Source: Pseudoflavitalea sp. G-6-1-2 (GTDB lineage Bacteria; Bacteroidota; Bacteroidia; Chitinophagales; Chitinophagaceae). Taken from it: a DNA stretch of 64,000 nucleotides. The notes under the pieces were generated by a model. That model worked only from the letters and a program-made list of their open reading frames with translations, was not told the origin of the DNA and did not search any database. Location: assembly GCF_012927185.1 (NCBI RefSeq), contig NZ_JABBGB010000001.1, positions 868,001 to 932,000 on the forward strand. Direction: 5' to 3'. A program made the translations under genes and the position numbers. Of this stretch, positions 26,446 through 35,302 are shown one piece after another (position 1 is the stretch's first letter; every line of letters starts with the position of its first letter).

Positions 26446-28308
26446 ATGATATTCCCAACATATGATGTTATAGTGGTTGGTGCAGGACATGCAGGATGTG
26501 AAGCCGCAGCCTCTGCCGCCAACCTTGGCTCTAAGGTTTTGCTCATCACCATGAACATGCAGACCATTGCCCAGATGAGTTGCAACCCTGCCATGGGAGG
26601 TATTGCAAAAGGACAAATCGTGCGTGAGATCGATGCCCTCGGTGGTTACTCTGGTATAGTTACCGACCTTAGCATGATCCAGTTCAGGATGCTCAACAGG
26701 TCTAAAGGTCCTGCCATGTGGAGCCCCCGTACTCAAAACGACCGCATGCTTTTCGCTGCTACCTGGAGAGAAAAGCTCGAACAAACTAAGAATGTAGATT
26801 TCTATCAGGATATGGTTCGCTCCATCATCATCAAGGATGGCAGAGCTGCTGGTGTAGTTACCGGCCTTGGCCACTCCATTAACTCAAAAGCGGTGGTAGT
26901 TACCAGCGGAACCTTCCTTAACGGAATCATCCATATCGGTGAGAAACAGTTTGGAGGTGGACGTGTTGCTGAGAAAGCAGCCACCGGTATCACCGAACAA
27001 TTGGTTGAACTCGGATTTGAAGCAGATCGCCTCAAGACCGGAACCCCTCCCCGTGTTGATGGAAGATCCCTCGATTACTCCAGGATGGAGGAGCAAAAAG
27101 GTGATGATGAAATCACCGGATTCTCTTACACCAATACTCCGAAACCAACCAGACAGATCAGCTGCTGGATCACCTATACCAATCAGAAAGTACACGACCT
27201 GCTGAAAACAGGTTTCGACAGAAGTCCTATGTACTCCGGAAGAATTGAAGGAACCGGTCCGAGATATTGCCCAAGCATCGAAGACAAGATCAGCCGCTTT
27301 GCTGAAAGGGAACGTCACCAACTCTTTGTGGAACCCGAAGGATGGAATACCTGCGAGATCTATGTAAACGGATTCTCTACTTCCCTCCCCGAAGAAGTAC
27401 AGTACGAAGCTTTGAAACAGGTTCCCGGTTTTGAGAACGTGAGAATATTCCGTCCGGGTTATGCCATTGAGTATGATTATTTTCCACCTACTCAGCTTAC
27501 GCATTCCCTCGAAACAAAACTGATCAGCAATCTTTTCTTTGCCGGACAGATCAACGGAACTACCGGATATGAAGAAGCTGCCTGCCAGGGATTGATGGCT
27601 GGTATCAATGCACACCAGAAAGTAAGAGAACTGGAACCGGTTATTCTGAAACGCAGTGATGCTTATATCGGTGTACTCATCGATGATCTTATCAGCAAGG
27701 GAACCGAAGAACCATATCGCATGTTCACCTCACGCGCCGAGTACAGAACTTTGCTGAGACAGGATAATGCAGATCTCCGATTAACAGAACTGAGTTATCG
27801 TCTTGGACTTGCTTCCCAGGAAAGAATGGACGCCGTTATCACCAAGAGGAACGGAACAGAAAAGATCAGGCAGCTGATGAAAGAAATTTCAGTAGATCCG
27901 CTGGAAGCAGATCCTTTTCTGATCGCAAACAATTCTGCCCCAATGCCGCATAAGCAGAAATCGATTCAGTTGCTGCTTCGTCCGAATATAACATTGTCAG
28001 CAATGATCGAAGCAATGCCTTCGCTCGCTCCTCTGAAAGAATTTGCTCCGGAGATTATCGAGCAGGCAGAGATCCAGATAAAATACGATACCTACATCGA
28101 GAAAGAAAAAGAGATCGTGAAAAAAATGAGTCAGCTCGAAGATCTGATGATCCCCGAGAATTTCGATTACGACAGAGTTTCTGCTTTGTCGAATGAAGCG
28201 CTTCAAAAATTCAAAAAGATTAAACCCAGAACATTGGGTCAGGCAAGTCGCATCAGCGGAGTTAATCCGAGCGATGTGCAGATTCTGATGGTGTATATGG
28301 GAAGATAG
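26446..28308 (+). CDS. mnmG: tRNA uridine-5-carboxymethylaminomethyl(34) synthesis enzyme MnmG
   Basis: A 620-residue MnmG (GidA). The FAD-binding dinucleotide fold VVGAGHAGCEAA is at residues 11-22. It is followed by the family signature SCNPAMGGIAKGQIVREIDALGG, then GTPPRVDGRSLDYS, and FFAGQINGTTGYEEAACQGLMAG near the middle; the C-terminal helical domain is complete. With MnmE it modifies U34 of several tRNAs. In many bacteria this gene adjoins the replication origin, and here parS sites and DnaA boxes lie close by. Confidence 0.97.
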   Translation: MIFPTYDVIVVGAGHAGCEAAASAANLGSKVLLITMNMQTIAQMSCNPAMGGIAKGQIVREIDALGGYSGIVTDLSMIQFRMLNRSKGPAMWSPRTQNDRMLFAATWREKLEQTKNVDFYQDMVRSIIIKDGRAAGVVTGLGHSINSKAVVVTSGTFLNGIIHIGEKQFGGGRVAEKAATGITEQLVELGFEADRLKTGTPPRVDGRSLDYSRMEEQKGDDEITGFSYTNTPKPTRQISCWITYTNQKVHDLLKTGFDRSPMYSGRIEGTGPRYCPSIEDKISRFAERERHQLFVEPEGWNTCEIYVNGFSTSLPEEVQYEALKQVPGFENVRIFRPGYAIEYDYFPPTQLTHSLETKLISNLFFAGQINGTTGYEEAACQGLMAGINAHQKVRELEPVILKRSDAYIGVLIDDLISKGTEEPYRMFTSRAEYRTLLRQDNADLRLTELSYRLGLASQERMDAVITKRNGTEKIRQLMKEISVDPLEADPFLIANNSAPMPHKQKSIQLLLRPNITLSAMIEAMPSLAPLKEFAPEIIEQAEIQIKYDTYIEKEKEIVKKMSQLEDLMIPENFDYDRVSALSNEALQKFKKIKPRTLGQASRISGVNPSDVQILMVYMGR

Positions 28309-28328
28309 ATTTCTCTCTGCAAAATATA

Positions 28329-28365
28329 GCGCCGGTCGATTCATTTCGGCCGGCGCATTTTTTTA
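28329..28365 (+). terminator. Rho-independent terminator after mnmG
   Basis: GCGCCGG / CCGGCGC hairpin with a 14-nt loop, then A and seven T on the plus strand. It ends just before the convergent msrC stop. Confidence 0.88.
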
Positions 28366-28368
28366 GAA

Positions 28369-28845
28369 TCAGTTCCACTCGATGAGTGAAATAATTTCTT
28401 CGAGATATTGCTGATCTGTTGTGTCGAATTCTTCGAGCGAAGTACTGTCAACATCGAGTAGCGCTTTTACAATGTTCCCACGGATCACCGGCACAACTAT
28501 TTCCGATTTCGATAAACTGCTGCAGGCGATATGTCCGGGGAATTGTTCAACATCCGGCACTATCAATGTTGTTGCCTCTTTCCATGCTGCGCCGCATACT
28601 CCTTTACCATAACGGATACGCGTACACGCAACTGGTCCCTGAAATGGTCCGAGCACCAGCTCTTCGTTTTTCACGATGTAAAACCCCACCCACAACCATC
28701 CGAACTGTTCTTTCAGAGCGCCTGAAATATTTGCAAGGTTTGCAATGAGATCCGGTTCTCCTTCGAGCAATGCTTTGATCTGTGGAACAAGCGCTTTGTA
28801 CTGCTCTTCTTTTGTTCCGGAAATGATATGAAGATCTTCAGCCAT
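28369..28845 (-). CDS. msrC: Free methionine-(R)-sulfoxide reductase (GAF domain)
   Basis: A 158-residue single GAF-domain protein of the fRMsr type. The conserved substrate-pocket segment WLWVGFYIV, the Cys residues in CTRIRYGKGVCGAAW and HIACSS, and the acidic GNIVKALLDVDS segment are all present. The enzyme reduces free methionine-R-sulfoxide using a Cys relay and thioredoxin. It is convergent with mnmG and shares a divergent, DnaA-box-containing region with nadA's downstream end. Confidence 0.93.
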   Translation of the reverse strand: MAEDLHIISGTKEEQYKALVPQIKALLEGEPDLIANLANISGALKEQFGWLWVGFYIVKNEELVLGPFQGPVACTRIRYGKGVCGAAWKEATTLIVPDVEQFPGHIACSSLSKSEIVVPVIRGNIVKALLDVDSTSLEEFDTTDQQYLEEIISLIEWN

Positions 28846-28883
28846 AATTCCTGATTTACTGTTTCTGAAAAAATATCAGTCTA

Positions 28884-28891
28884 CAAATTTA
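28884..28891 (-). promoter_or_regulatory. -7 promoter element (TAAATTTG) of msrC
   Basis: The minus strand reads TAAATTTG, a TAnnTTTG match, 38 bp before the msrC start. The adjacent DnaA box at 28898-28906 falls within the region RNA polymerase would cover, so DnaA could repress msrC. Confidence 0.42.
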
Positions 28892-28897
28892 ATAGAC

Positions 28898-29106
28898 TTA
28901 TCCACATTATTCACCATTCGATTTCGAAAACATCTTCAGACAGCTCAAATTTCTCTCCTTTCACTATTTCACACCGAGATACCCACAACTTATATTCAAA
29001 GGTCTAAAAACAGCTTTAGAATAATCGGAGAAGGCATCCGGATGTTCTGCGTTGATGCAGAAAAAACAAAATCGAAATGCTGCTTTTCCACATTTTCTGT
29101 GGATAA
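28898..29106. promoter_or_regulatory. DnaA-box group between msrC and nadA
   Basis: A perfect plus-strand DnaA box TTATCCACA is at 28898-28906, followed directly by TTATTCACC (28907-28915). A perfect minus-strand box (TGTGGATAA) is at 29098-29106, with a one-mismatch TTTTCCACA at 29084-29092. These lie in the 266-bp gap between msrC and nadA, about 1 kb from the denser group at 30.2 kb. Confidence 0.6.
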
Positions 29107-29111
29107 TTCTT

Positions 29112-30122
29112 CTACAATCCGTATCTGGCGCTGATTTCAAGCATTCTGTCGATCGGTTTACGCGCTGCCTGGCGCAAAGTTTCGTCCATGTGGATCTCAG
29201 GCAGCTCATATTTCATACACAGATATAATTTTTCTAATGTATTCAGCTTCATGTGTGGACAATCATTGCAGGCACAGCTGTTGTCTGGTGGTGCGGGAAT
29301 GAAAGTTTTTTCGGGAGAGGCTTTCTGCATCTGATGCAGTATGCCGGTTTCTGTTGCCACGATGTATTCTGTGCCGCTGTCTTCCTGAGTGAATTTCAGC
29401 AGGCCTGTTGTTGAACCGATGTAGTCTGCATGACGAAGCAGTGCTTCTTCACACTCAGGGTGTGCGATCAGCTTTGCATTCGGATGACGCACTTTCAGTT
29501 TCAGGATCTTTTCGAGACTGAAGATCTCGTGCACCATGCATGCGCCATTCCACAGCACCATATCCCTACCCGTTTTTTTCACCAGATAAGCCCCAAGGTT
29601 CTTGTCGGGTGCAAAGATGATCTTCTGATCGGCGGGAATGCTTTCAACGATTTTTTGGGCATTGCTCGAAGTGCAGATGATATCGCTGAGCGCCTTGATG
29701 TCGGCAGTGCAGTTGATGTAGGAAATCACCAGGTGATCGGGATGCTGCTCTTTGAACTTCCTGAATGCAGCCGCCGGGGCACTGTCGGCCAGTGAACAAC
29801 CCGCTTTCAGATCGGGCAGCAATACTTTTTTGTTTGGATTGAGGATCTTGGCAGTTTCAGCCATGAAATGCACACCCGCAAAAACGATGATGTCCGCATT
29901 GGTTTTGGCTGCTTCCTGCGCAAGGCCGAGACTGTCCCCGATATAATCCGCCACATCCTGGATATCGGGCTCCTGGTAGTAGTGCGCGAGCACGATGGCG
30001 TTCTTTTCTTTTTTCAATTTTTCGATCTCCGAAAAAAGATCGATCTGCGGATCTACATCGATGTCGAGAAAACCTGCCTGCTCCACATTTTCTTTTGCAA
30101 AACCTATGTTGATATCTCCCAT
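29112..30122 (-). CDS. nadA: Quinolinate synthase A
   Basis: A 336-residue NadA of normal length. Three cysteines for the 4Fe-4S cluster are in [10 protein letters not shown], in WNGACMVHE and in [12 protein letters not shown] near the C-terminus. The N-terminal [22 protein letters not shown] motif is typical. NadA condenses iminoaspartate with dihydroxyacetone phosphate to quinolinate. nadB and nadC are not adjacent. Its start faces the candidate oriC. Confidence 0.96.
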   Translation of the reverse strand: MGDINIGFAKENVEQAGFLDIDVDPQIDLFSEIEKLKKEKNAIVLAHYYQEPDIQDVADYIGDSLGLAQEAAKTNADIIVFAGVHFMAETAKILNPNKKVLLPDLKAGCSLADSAPAAAFRKFKEQHPDHLVISYINCTADIKALSDIICTSSNAQKIVESIPADQKIIFAPDKNLGAYLVKKTGRDMVLWNGACMVHEIFSLEKILKLKVRHPNAKLIAHPECEEALLRHADYIGSTTGLLKFTQEDSGTEYIVATETGILHQMQKASPEKTFIPAPPDNSCACNDCPHMKLNTLEKLYLCMKYELPEIHMDETLRQAARKPIDRMLEISARYGL

Positions 30123-30700
30123 AGTATTCTATATTAATTAATTATTTTTATAAAAACCCTATTACTATTACGGCTGTGGATTAGTGGATAATTCCTCCAC
30201 GTTAAATTTTGGTAAAGTTACAACAACGTGTTTATCCACAGTTATCCACAATTCCTTCACATTCAATAATCTCCGTCTGTGCTACATTTCCGGCTCTTTT
30301 CCACTTTGGTGGATTAAAAATGCACCCGGATAAAAACATACCTCTCAACAACAAATTTTTCTGTTAGTTGGTGTGGAATAACCTGGGGTTTATGTACACA
30401 GTCCGGAAGGCCGGACGACTCTTCGAAACTTACAACCCAACAATCCACGGTTGGCGATGTGCAAAAACCGGGGTTATCCACACAAAAACATGGTTATTAA
30501 CGACCCTGCGGGGAAACTGTTTTCACGGCACAGTTTCACGGTTTTCCTAACCGCCTGCAAATTGGTGTGGAAAGCCGAAATTTCAAAATCGACAAACCCT
30601 TTGGTGATGCTGCTTTTACGGTTTTTTCCACAGTTTGTTCATAAATGTATTTCCCTTATTTTTGCCATCCGTTTCAAAAACCGTACGGACTTATATCACT
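30123..30700. other. Candidate chromosomal replication origin (oriC)
   Basis: A 578-bp non-coding region between nadA and the ppiD-like gene. It has three perfect DnaA boxes TTATCCACA on the plus strand: 30232-30240 and 30242-30250 in tandem with a 1-bp gap, and 30474-30482. One-mismatch boxes are at 30175-30183, 30183-30191 and 30624-30632. The left edge (about 30121-30170) is a strongly AT-rich block (TATTAATTAATTATTTTTATAAA) suited to be the duplex-unwinding element. mnmG, parS sites and dnaN nearby add support. dnaA itself is elsewhere, so this is a strong but unproven call. Confidence 0.7.
30634..30664 (+). promoter_or_regulatory. Consensus Bacteroidota promoter of the ppiD-like gene
   Basis: TTTG at 30634-30637, exactly 19 bp, then TATTTTTG at 30657-30664: a perfect match to TTTG-N19-TAnnTTTG. 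The start codon is 36 bp downstream. A DnaA-like box (30624-30632) lies just before the -33 element. Confidence 0.8.
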
Positions 30701-32842
30701 ATGTCAGTTATTCAAACTATCCGCGACAAAGCCGCGTGGATCATTATCGCTGCGATTGCGCTAGCCCTTATCGCCTTTATTGTTCAGGATGCTTTCCAGG
30801 GCCGCGGTGGCGGACTCTTTGGAAGTTCAAGCGACGTTATTGGAAAAGTGGACGGAAAGAAAATTGATGCGTACGAGTTTGATAAAAGGTATAGAGCTGC
30901 AGAAGCAAACTACCAGGCACAAAACTATCCTGTTGATGAGCGTCTCCGCCAGCAGATCCGCGATGGTCTCTGGAATGAGTATGTAGAAGATGCTATCCTC
31001 AGCAAAGAATTCGACAAACTGGGTTTTGCTCAGCTTGGCAAAGATGAGCGTGGTGATATTCTTTATGGTGTAAATCCTCCGCAGGTTCTCCGCCAGCAGT
31101 TCACCAATCCTCAGACCGGCCAGTATGATGCAACAGCTGCTCATCAGGCGATCTCCCAACTTAAAAAGAACAGTGCTCAATATAACAGCTTCTGGGGTGA
31201 GTTTGTTCCGGCTCTGGAAAAATCGAGGATGAAAGAAAAATTCGTTTCTCTCATCGCTTCCAGCGCTTACACTCCAAAATGGCTGGCAGAAAAGATCAAT
31301 GCCGAAAACAGCCAGGTTTCTTCTATCTCTTATGTAAATGTTCCTTATGCTTCTGTTGGAGACTCTTCAATTAAAGTTTCTGATGAAGATGTTCGTGATT
31401 ATGTGAATAAACATAAAGAAATTTATCAGCAGGAAGAAGCAAGAGGTATTGAATATGTATTGTTCGATGCTGCTCCTACAAAGGCCGACAGCGCTATCTC
31501 TTATGATGCAGTTGCCAATGTGAGAAACGAATTCGGAACCACTGCAGAAAAAGATATCGATCAGTTCCTCTCCCGCAACAACAGCGAAACGCCTTTCTTC
31601 AACGGATACATCCTTGGCTCGAACATCAAAGTTGCTCAGGCCGATACTATCAAGAGACTGGCAGACGGAACAGTGTATGGTCCTTACCTCGATGGTGGAA
31701 ACTATACCCTCGCAAAAATGATCAGCCGCAGATCAATTCCTGATTCTGTAAAAACAAGACATATCCTCATCAAAATTTCCGATCCTCAGGCCGGACCACT
31801 CAGAACCGACAGCGCTGCAAAAGCACTGATCGACAGCATCACTGCTGCTATCCGCGGCGGAGCAAGCTTCGACAGCATGGTGGTTAAGTACAGCGACGAT
31901 CCGGGCAGCAAAGACAAACATGGTGAGTACGAATTCTCTTCTCTCCAGTTTGGAAACCTGAGCAAAGAATTCGCTGAAACAGTTTTCTACGGAGCTACCG
32001 GCGACAAGAAAACTGTGAAAGTCGAAAACCAGGCTTACAGCGGATACCATTATATAGAAGTACTCAGTCAGAAAGGAATCGGAACCGGATATAAAGTTGC
32101 GTACCTCAGCAGACCAATCATCGCAAGCCCCGAAACGGTGAACGGTGCTTCACTTGCTGCCGCTACTTTCGCTCAGGAGAGCCGCGACAAAAAATCTTTC
32201 GACGACAACGTGAAGAAGAAGAACCTGAACAAATATCCTGCAATGGATATCAAGCCGCTGGAATCCGGAATTCCTGGTCTCGGTGAAAACCGCGAGCTGG
32301 TGACCTGGATGTTCAGAACTGCAAAAGTTGGTCAGGTTGCAGAGCACCCTTATCAGATCGGCGACAAATTTGTAGTACCTATTCTCGCAGCTGCTTATGA
32401 AAAAGGAAATATGTCGGTAGACCGTGCAAGACCACAGGTTGAATACAAAATCCGCAATCTTAAAAAAGCAGACGAGATCATTAAGAAAGTAGGAAGCGCC
32501 AATACACTCGATGCCATCAGCAAAGCTGCCAACCAACCTGTACTGAGAGCAGACAGCATTCAGTTCAGCAATCCGTTTGTAGCCAATGTTGGTAACGAAC
32601 CTAAACTGATCGGTGCATCTTTCAACAAAGCGAACCAAACAGCAGTGTCTTCACCGGTTGTAGGTGAGCTGGGTGTGTTCTATGTGAAGATCGACAACCT
32701 CGGTGCACAGCCAAACCCCAACTTCGATGTTAAGCAGGTTCAGCAAATGATGAATCAGCAACAGAGAATGGCAGGAATGCGTGTACTCGATGCACTGAAA
32801 AAATCAGCAGACATTAAAGATTACCGTATCAAGTTCTTCTAA
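30701..32842 (+). CDS. PpiD/SurA-type periplasmic peptidyl-prolyl isomerase
   Basis: About 713 residues with an N-terminal membrane anchor (AAWIIIAAIALALIAFIVQDAF, residues about 11-32), a SurA_N-like helical region to about 230, and a parvulin domain starting at KTRHILIKISD with the conserved AGASFDSMVVKYSDDPGSKDKHGE-type segment. A second, divergent rotamase-like part follows. The layout is that of PpiD, an inner-membrane-anchored periplasmic folding helper for outer-membrane and secreted proteins. The ATG at 30701 is used because the consensus promoter lies between it and the upstream in-frame ATG at 30635. A strong terminator follows. Confidence 0.9.
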   Translation: MSVIQTIRDKAAWIIIAAIALALIAFIVQDAFQGRGGGLFGSSSDVIGKVDGKKIDAYEFDKRYRAAEANYQAQNYPVDERLRQQIRDGLWNEYVEDAILSKEFDKLGFAQLGKDERGDILYGVNPPQVLRQQFTNPQTGQYDATAAHQAISQLKKNSAQYNSFWGEFVPALEKSRMKEKFVSLIASSAYTPKWLAEKINAENSQVSSISYVNVPYASVGDSSIKVSDEDVRDYVNKHKEIYQQEEARGIEYVLFDAAPTKADSAISYDAVANVRNEFGTTAEKDIDQFLSRNNSETPFFNGYILGSNIKVAQADTIKRLADGTVYGPYLDGGNYTLAKMISRRSIPDSVKTRHILIKISDPQAGPLRTDSAAKALIDSITAAIRGGASFDSMVVKYSDDPGSKDKHGEYEFSSLQFGNLSKEFAETVFYGATGDKKTVKVENQAYSGYHYIEVLSQKGIGTGYKVAYLSRPIIASPETVNGASLAAATFAQESRDKKSFDDNVKKKNLNKYPAMDIKPLESGIPGLGENRELVTWMFRTAKVGQVAEHPYQIGDKFVVPILAAAYEKGNMSVDRARPQVEYKIRNLKKADEIIKKVGSANTLDAISKAANQPVLRADSIQFSNPFVANVGNEPKLIGASFNKANQTAVSSPVVGELGVFYVKIDNLGAQPNPNFDVKQVQQMMNQQQRMAGMRVLDALKKSADIKDYRIKFF

Positions 32843-32868
32843 GAAGTCCAAAACGGTTTTACAATATG

Positions 32869-32897
32869 AGCGGCTCCGGAAGGGGCCGCTTTTTTTT
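32869..32897 (+). terminator. Rho-independent terminator after the ppiD-like gene
   Basis: AGCGGCTCC-GGAA-GGGGCCGCT hairpin (one G-U pair) followed by eight T. Confidence 0.92.
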
Positions 32898-33253
32898 GCG
32901 TTCGACTCATAGAAACTAAAAACCGGCAGCCCTACCCTTTACCTTAATCAGAATACTGCAATCAAAAAACTTCCGGCTGTTGATTGTAACGGCAATAGCG
33001 GAAGAAGAGTACAATACTGCAGCTTCGCATACATAATATATAATAAGGAGCGTCCAGTAGTTGAGCCATTTACCTGCGGAATCGTTTTTTGAGGCAAAAG
33101 GCCCATTTTTCGAAAATTTTTTCGCCTTCGGCGAATTTTAGGCTCCTGCCAGACAAAACGCACCCCGCGAAATTTTCTAAGTGACTGTGGATAAACGTGA
33201 ACAACCACTGAAAACCCGAGAAAGATCGCCGGATTTAGCAACCATTTGAACCT
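32898..33253. other. Non-coding region with one further DnaA box
   Basis: I see no gene in this stretch. It contains a perfect minus-strand DnaA box (TGTGGATAA) at 33186-33194 and a short TTCGCC/GGCGAA hairpin at about 33120-33135 set in a T- and A-rich context. It may be an outlying part of the origin region. Confidence 0.45.
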
Positions 33254-33261
33254 TACCTTTG
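33254..33261 (+). promoter_or_regulatory. -7 promoter element (TACCTTTG) of the DUF2480 gene
   Basis: TACCTTTG matches TAnnTTTG, 24 bp before the ATG at 33286. Confidence 0.45.
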
Positions 33262-33285
33262 TTATTACAAGTGAAATAATACGGC

Positions 33286-33792
33286 ATGAGCGAAGAGATT
33301 ATCAATAAAGTTGCGCAGAGCGGCCTCATCACACTGGATCTGGAAGAATACTTTCCGAAAGAACCGATTGTAGTTTTTGATCTGAAAGACCATCTTTTCA
33401 TGGGAATGATCCTTAAAGAGAAAGACTTCAGAGCTGCTTTGCAAGCCACAGACTGGAGCGCATACCAGGGCAAACTGGTTGCAGTGACCTGCTCGGCCGA
33501 TGCCATCATTCCCATGTGGGCATACATGCTCATTGCGTCTTACCTCGGTCCGGTTGCAACCGGCATCGTTTATGGAGACGCCAATTCAGCCACTCAGCAA
33601 TTTCTGGTTCAAAAGATAGCAGCAATACCTGCAGCAGAATTCACCGATAAACGAATTGTAGTGAAAGGATGCGGAGACAAAACGATCGGAGAAGCCGCCT
33701 ATCTCACCATCGCCGCCCTGCTTCGGCCAGTGGCCAAAAGCGTGATGTATGGGGAACCCTGCAGTACTGTTCCTATCTTCAAAAATAAATAG
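33286..33792 (+). CDS. DUF2480 family protein
   Basis: A 168-residue protein matching the Bacteroidota-specific DUF2480 family. Recognisable segments are LITLDLEEYFP near residues 15-25, MGMILKEKDFRAAL, AVTCSADAIIPMWAYMLI and a C-terminal KGCGDKTIGEAAYLTIAALLRPVAKSVMYGEPCSTVP. Three Cys residues (in TCSAD, KGCGD and EPCST) are candidates for metal or cluster binding, but this is inference. The function is unknown. Predicted cytoplasmic, monocistronic, with its own promoter and terminator. Confidence 0.85.
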   Translation: MSEEIINKVAQSGLITLDLEEYFPKEPIVVFDLKDHLFMGMILKEKDFRAALQATDWSAYQGKLVAVTCSADAIIPMWAYMLIASYLGPVATGIVYGDANSATQQFLVQKIAAIPAAEFTDKRIVVKGCGDKTIGEAAYLTIAALLRPVAKSVMYGEPCSTVPIFKNK

Positions 33793-33799
33793 TTGTAAT

Positions 33800-33829
33800 A
33801 GCCGGTGCCAATGCATCGGCTTTTTTTTG
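33800..33829 (+). terminator. Rho-independent terminator after DUF2480 gene
   Basis: AGCCG / CGGCT hairpin with an inner GTGCC/TGCAT loop, followed by eight T. Confidence 0.82.
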
Positions 33830-33899
33830 CAACCGCCTTATCCTGCACTTCCGGTAGTGCGGCACCGGAACATCGTACACGGATTAAACCGCTTTCAAT

Positions 33900-35285
33900 A
33901 TGGACGTTGAAATCTTAGCACGCGTACAGTTTGCCTTCACCATTGCATTTCACTACATCTATCCGCCGATGAGCATCGGCCTTGGATTGCTGCTGGTGAT
34001 CTATGAAGGACTCTATCTCAAAACCGGCGATAAGAAATATGAAAAGATCGCCCGGTTCTGGATAAAGATCTTCGCACTCATCTTCGGTATCGGAGTAGCC
34101 ACGGGCATCATCATGGAATTTGAATTCGGCACTAACTGGGCCACCTACTCGAAATATGTGGGTGACATTTTCGGAAGCGCCCTCGCTGCTGAAGGCATCT
34201 TTGCTTTTGCACTGGAATCGGGCTTTCTCGGCATCCTCATCTTCGGTTGGAACCGTGTTGGACCCAAAGTGCATTTCTTCTCTGCCCTCATGGTTTTTCT
34301 GGGATCGATGTTCTCTGCAGTTTGGATTGTTGTTGCCAACTCATGGCAGCAGACACCGGCCGGATACCATATCGTAGGAGAAGGAATGAACGCCCGCGCC
34401 GAAATCACCGATTTCTGGGCGATGGTTTTCAATCCATCCAGTGTTGAAAGACTCACTCACGTATGGATCGGCGCCTTCCTCGCCGGCGCATTTCTGGTAT
34501 TGAGCGTGAATGCCTGGTATATTCTGAAAAAGAAACACCTCGATATAGCCATCAAATCGTTCAAAATTGCATTGGTGGTAGCCACCCTGTCTTCTCTTGC
34601 GCAGCTGGTGGCGGGCCATGCAAGTGCAGATGGCGTAGCAAAAAATCAACCCGCAAAACTCGCAGCCCTCGAAGGGCATTACGATACTTCGGCCAAAGCC
34701 GACCTCTACCTGATAGGGCATGTAAACAATAAAACGCAGAAAGTAACAGGCATCGGCATTCCGGGCGGACTGAGCTTTCTGGTGTACGGAAATTTCACCG
34801 AGCCGATCAAAGGACTGAATGCATTTCCTGAAGCCGACCGACCCAAACAAGTGAATGCTATTTTTCAGTTCTATCATATTATGGTGGCCTGCGGCATGAG
34901 CATGATTTTACTGACACTTCTCGGTTGCTGGTTCTGGTACCGGAAAAAATTATTCGATAAACGATGGCTGCTCTGGATTTTCGTATGGGCAGTACTGTTG
35001 CCTCAGATAGCCAATCAGGCAGGATGGTTCGCCGCCGAAATGGGCCGCCAGCCCTGGGTTGTATACGGATTGCTCCGCACATCCGATGCACTCAGCAAAT
35101 CGGTGACCGCCAATCAGGTAATGTTTTCACTGATTCTTTTTCTGGCTGTGTACATGATATTGTTCCTGCTCTTCCTGTATCTGCTGAACAAAAAAATTCA
35201 GCATGGTCCTGTCGACTACGGAACCAAAGAATCCATCGACGAAGGATCTAAACGCGACAACCCCATTCTCGATCACCAATCATAA
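33900..35285 (+). CDS. cydA: Cytochrome bd ubiquinol oxidase subunit I
   Basis: A 461-residue CydA. The N-terminal heme ligand His18 is in FAFTIAFHYIYPPMSIG, the conserved acidic/aromatic helix ATYSKYVGDIFGSALAAEGIFAFALESGF is present, and the C-terminal GRQPWVVYGLLRTSDA motif is intact. The quinol-binding loop is of the short type. With CydB it reduces oxygen to water using quinol without pumping protons and has high oxygen affinity. cydB follows after 17 bp. No cydX-like or cydDC gene is seen nearby. Confidence 0.96.
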   Translation: MDVEILARVQFAFTIAFHYIYPPMSIGLGLLLVIYEGLYLKTGDKKYEKIARFWIKIFALIFGIGVATGIIMEFEFGTNWATYSKYVGDIFGSALAAEGIFAFALESGFLGILIFGWNRVGPKVHFFSALMVFLGSMFSAVWIVVANSWQQTPAGYHIVGEGMNARAEITDFWAMVFNPSSVERLTHVWIGAFLAGAFLVLSVNAWYILKKKHLDIAIKSFKIALVVATLSSLAQLVAGHASADGVAKNQPAKLAALEGHYDTSAKADLYLIGHVNNKTQKVTGIGIPGGLSFLVYGNFTEPIKGLNAFPEADRPKQVNAIFQFYHIMVACGMSMILLTLLGCWFWYRKKLFDKRWLLWIFVWAVLLPQIANQAGWFAAEMGRQPWVVYGLLRTSDALSKSVTANQVMFSLILFLAVYMILFLLFLYLLNKKIQHGPVDYGTKESIDEGSKRDNPILDHQS

Positions 35286-35302
35286 CCACATAACTCATTT
35301 TT

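Noticed and set aside
26169-26465. 98-codon plus-strand ORF before mnmG
   Set aside because: It overlaps parS site 2, the promoter element and the mnmG start, has no domain, and its composition follows the pyrimidine-rich DNA.
30635-30700. N-terminal extension of the ppiD-like protein
   Set aside because: A consensus promoter at 30634-30664 lies within it, so translation must start at 30701.
32948-33241. 97-codon minus-strand ORF in the gap after the ppiD-like gene
   Set aside because: No domain or plausible start context; it spans hairpin and DnaA-box sequence.
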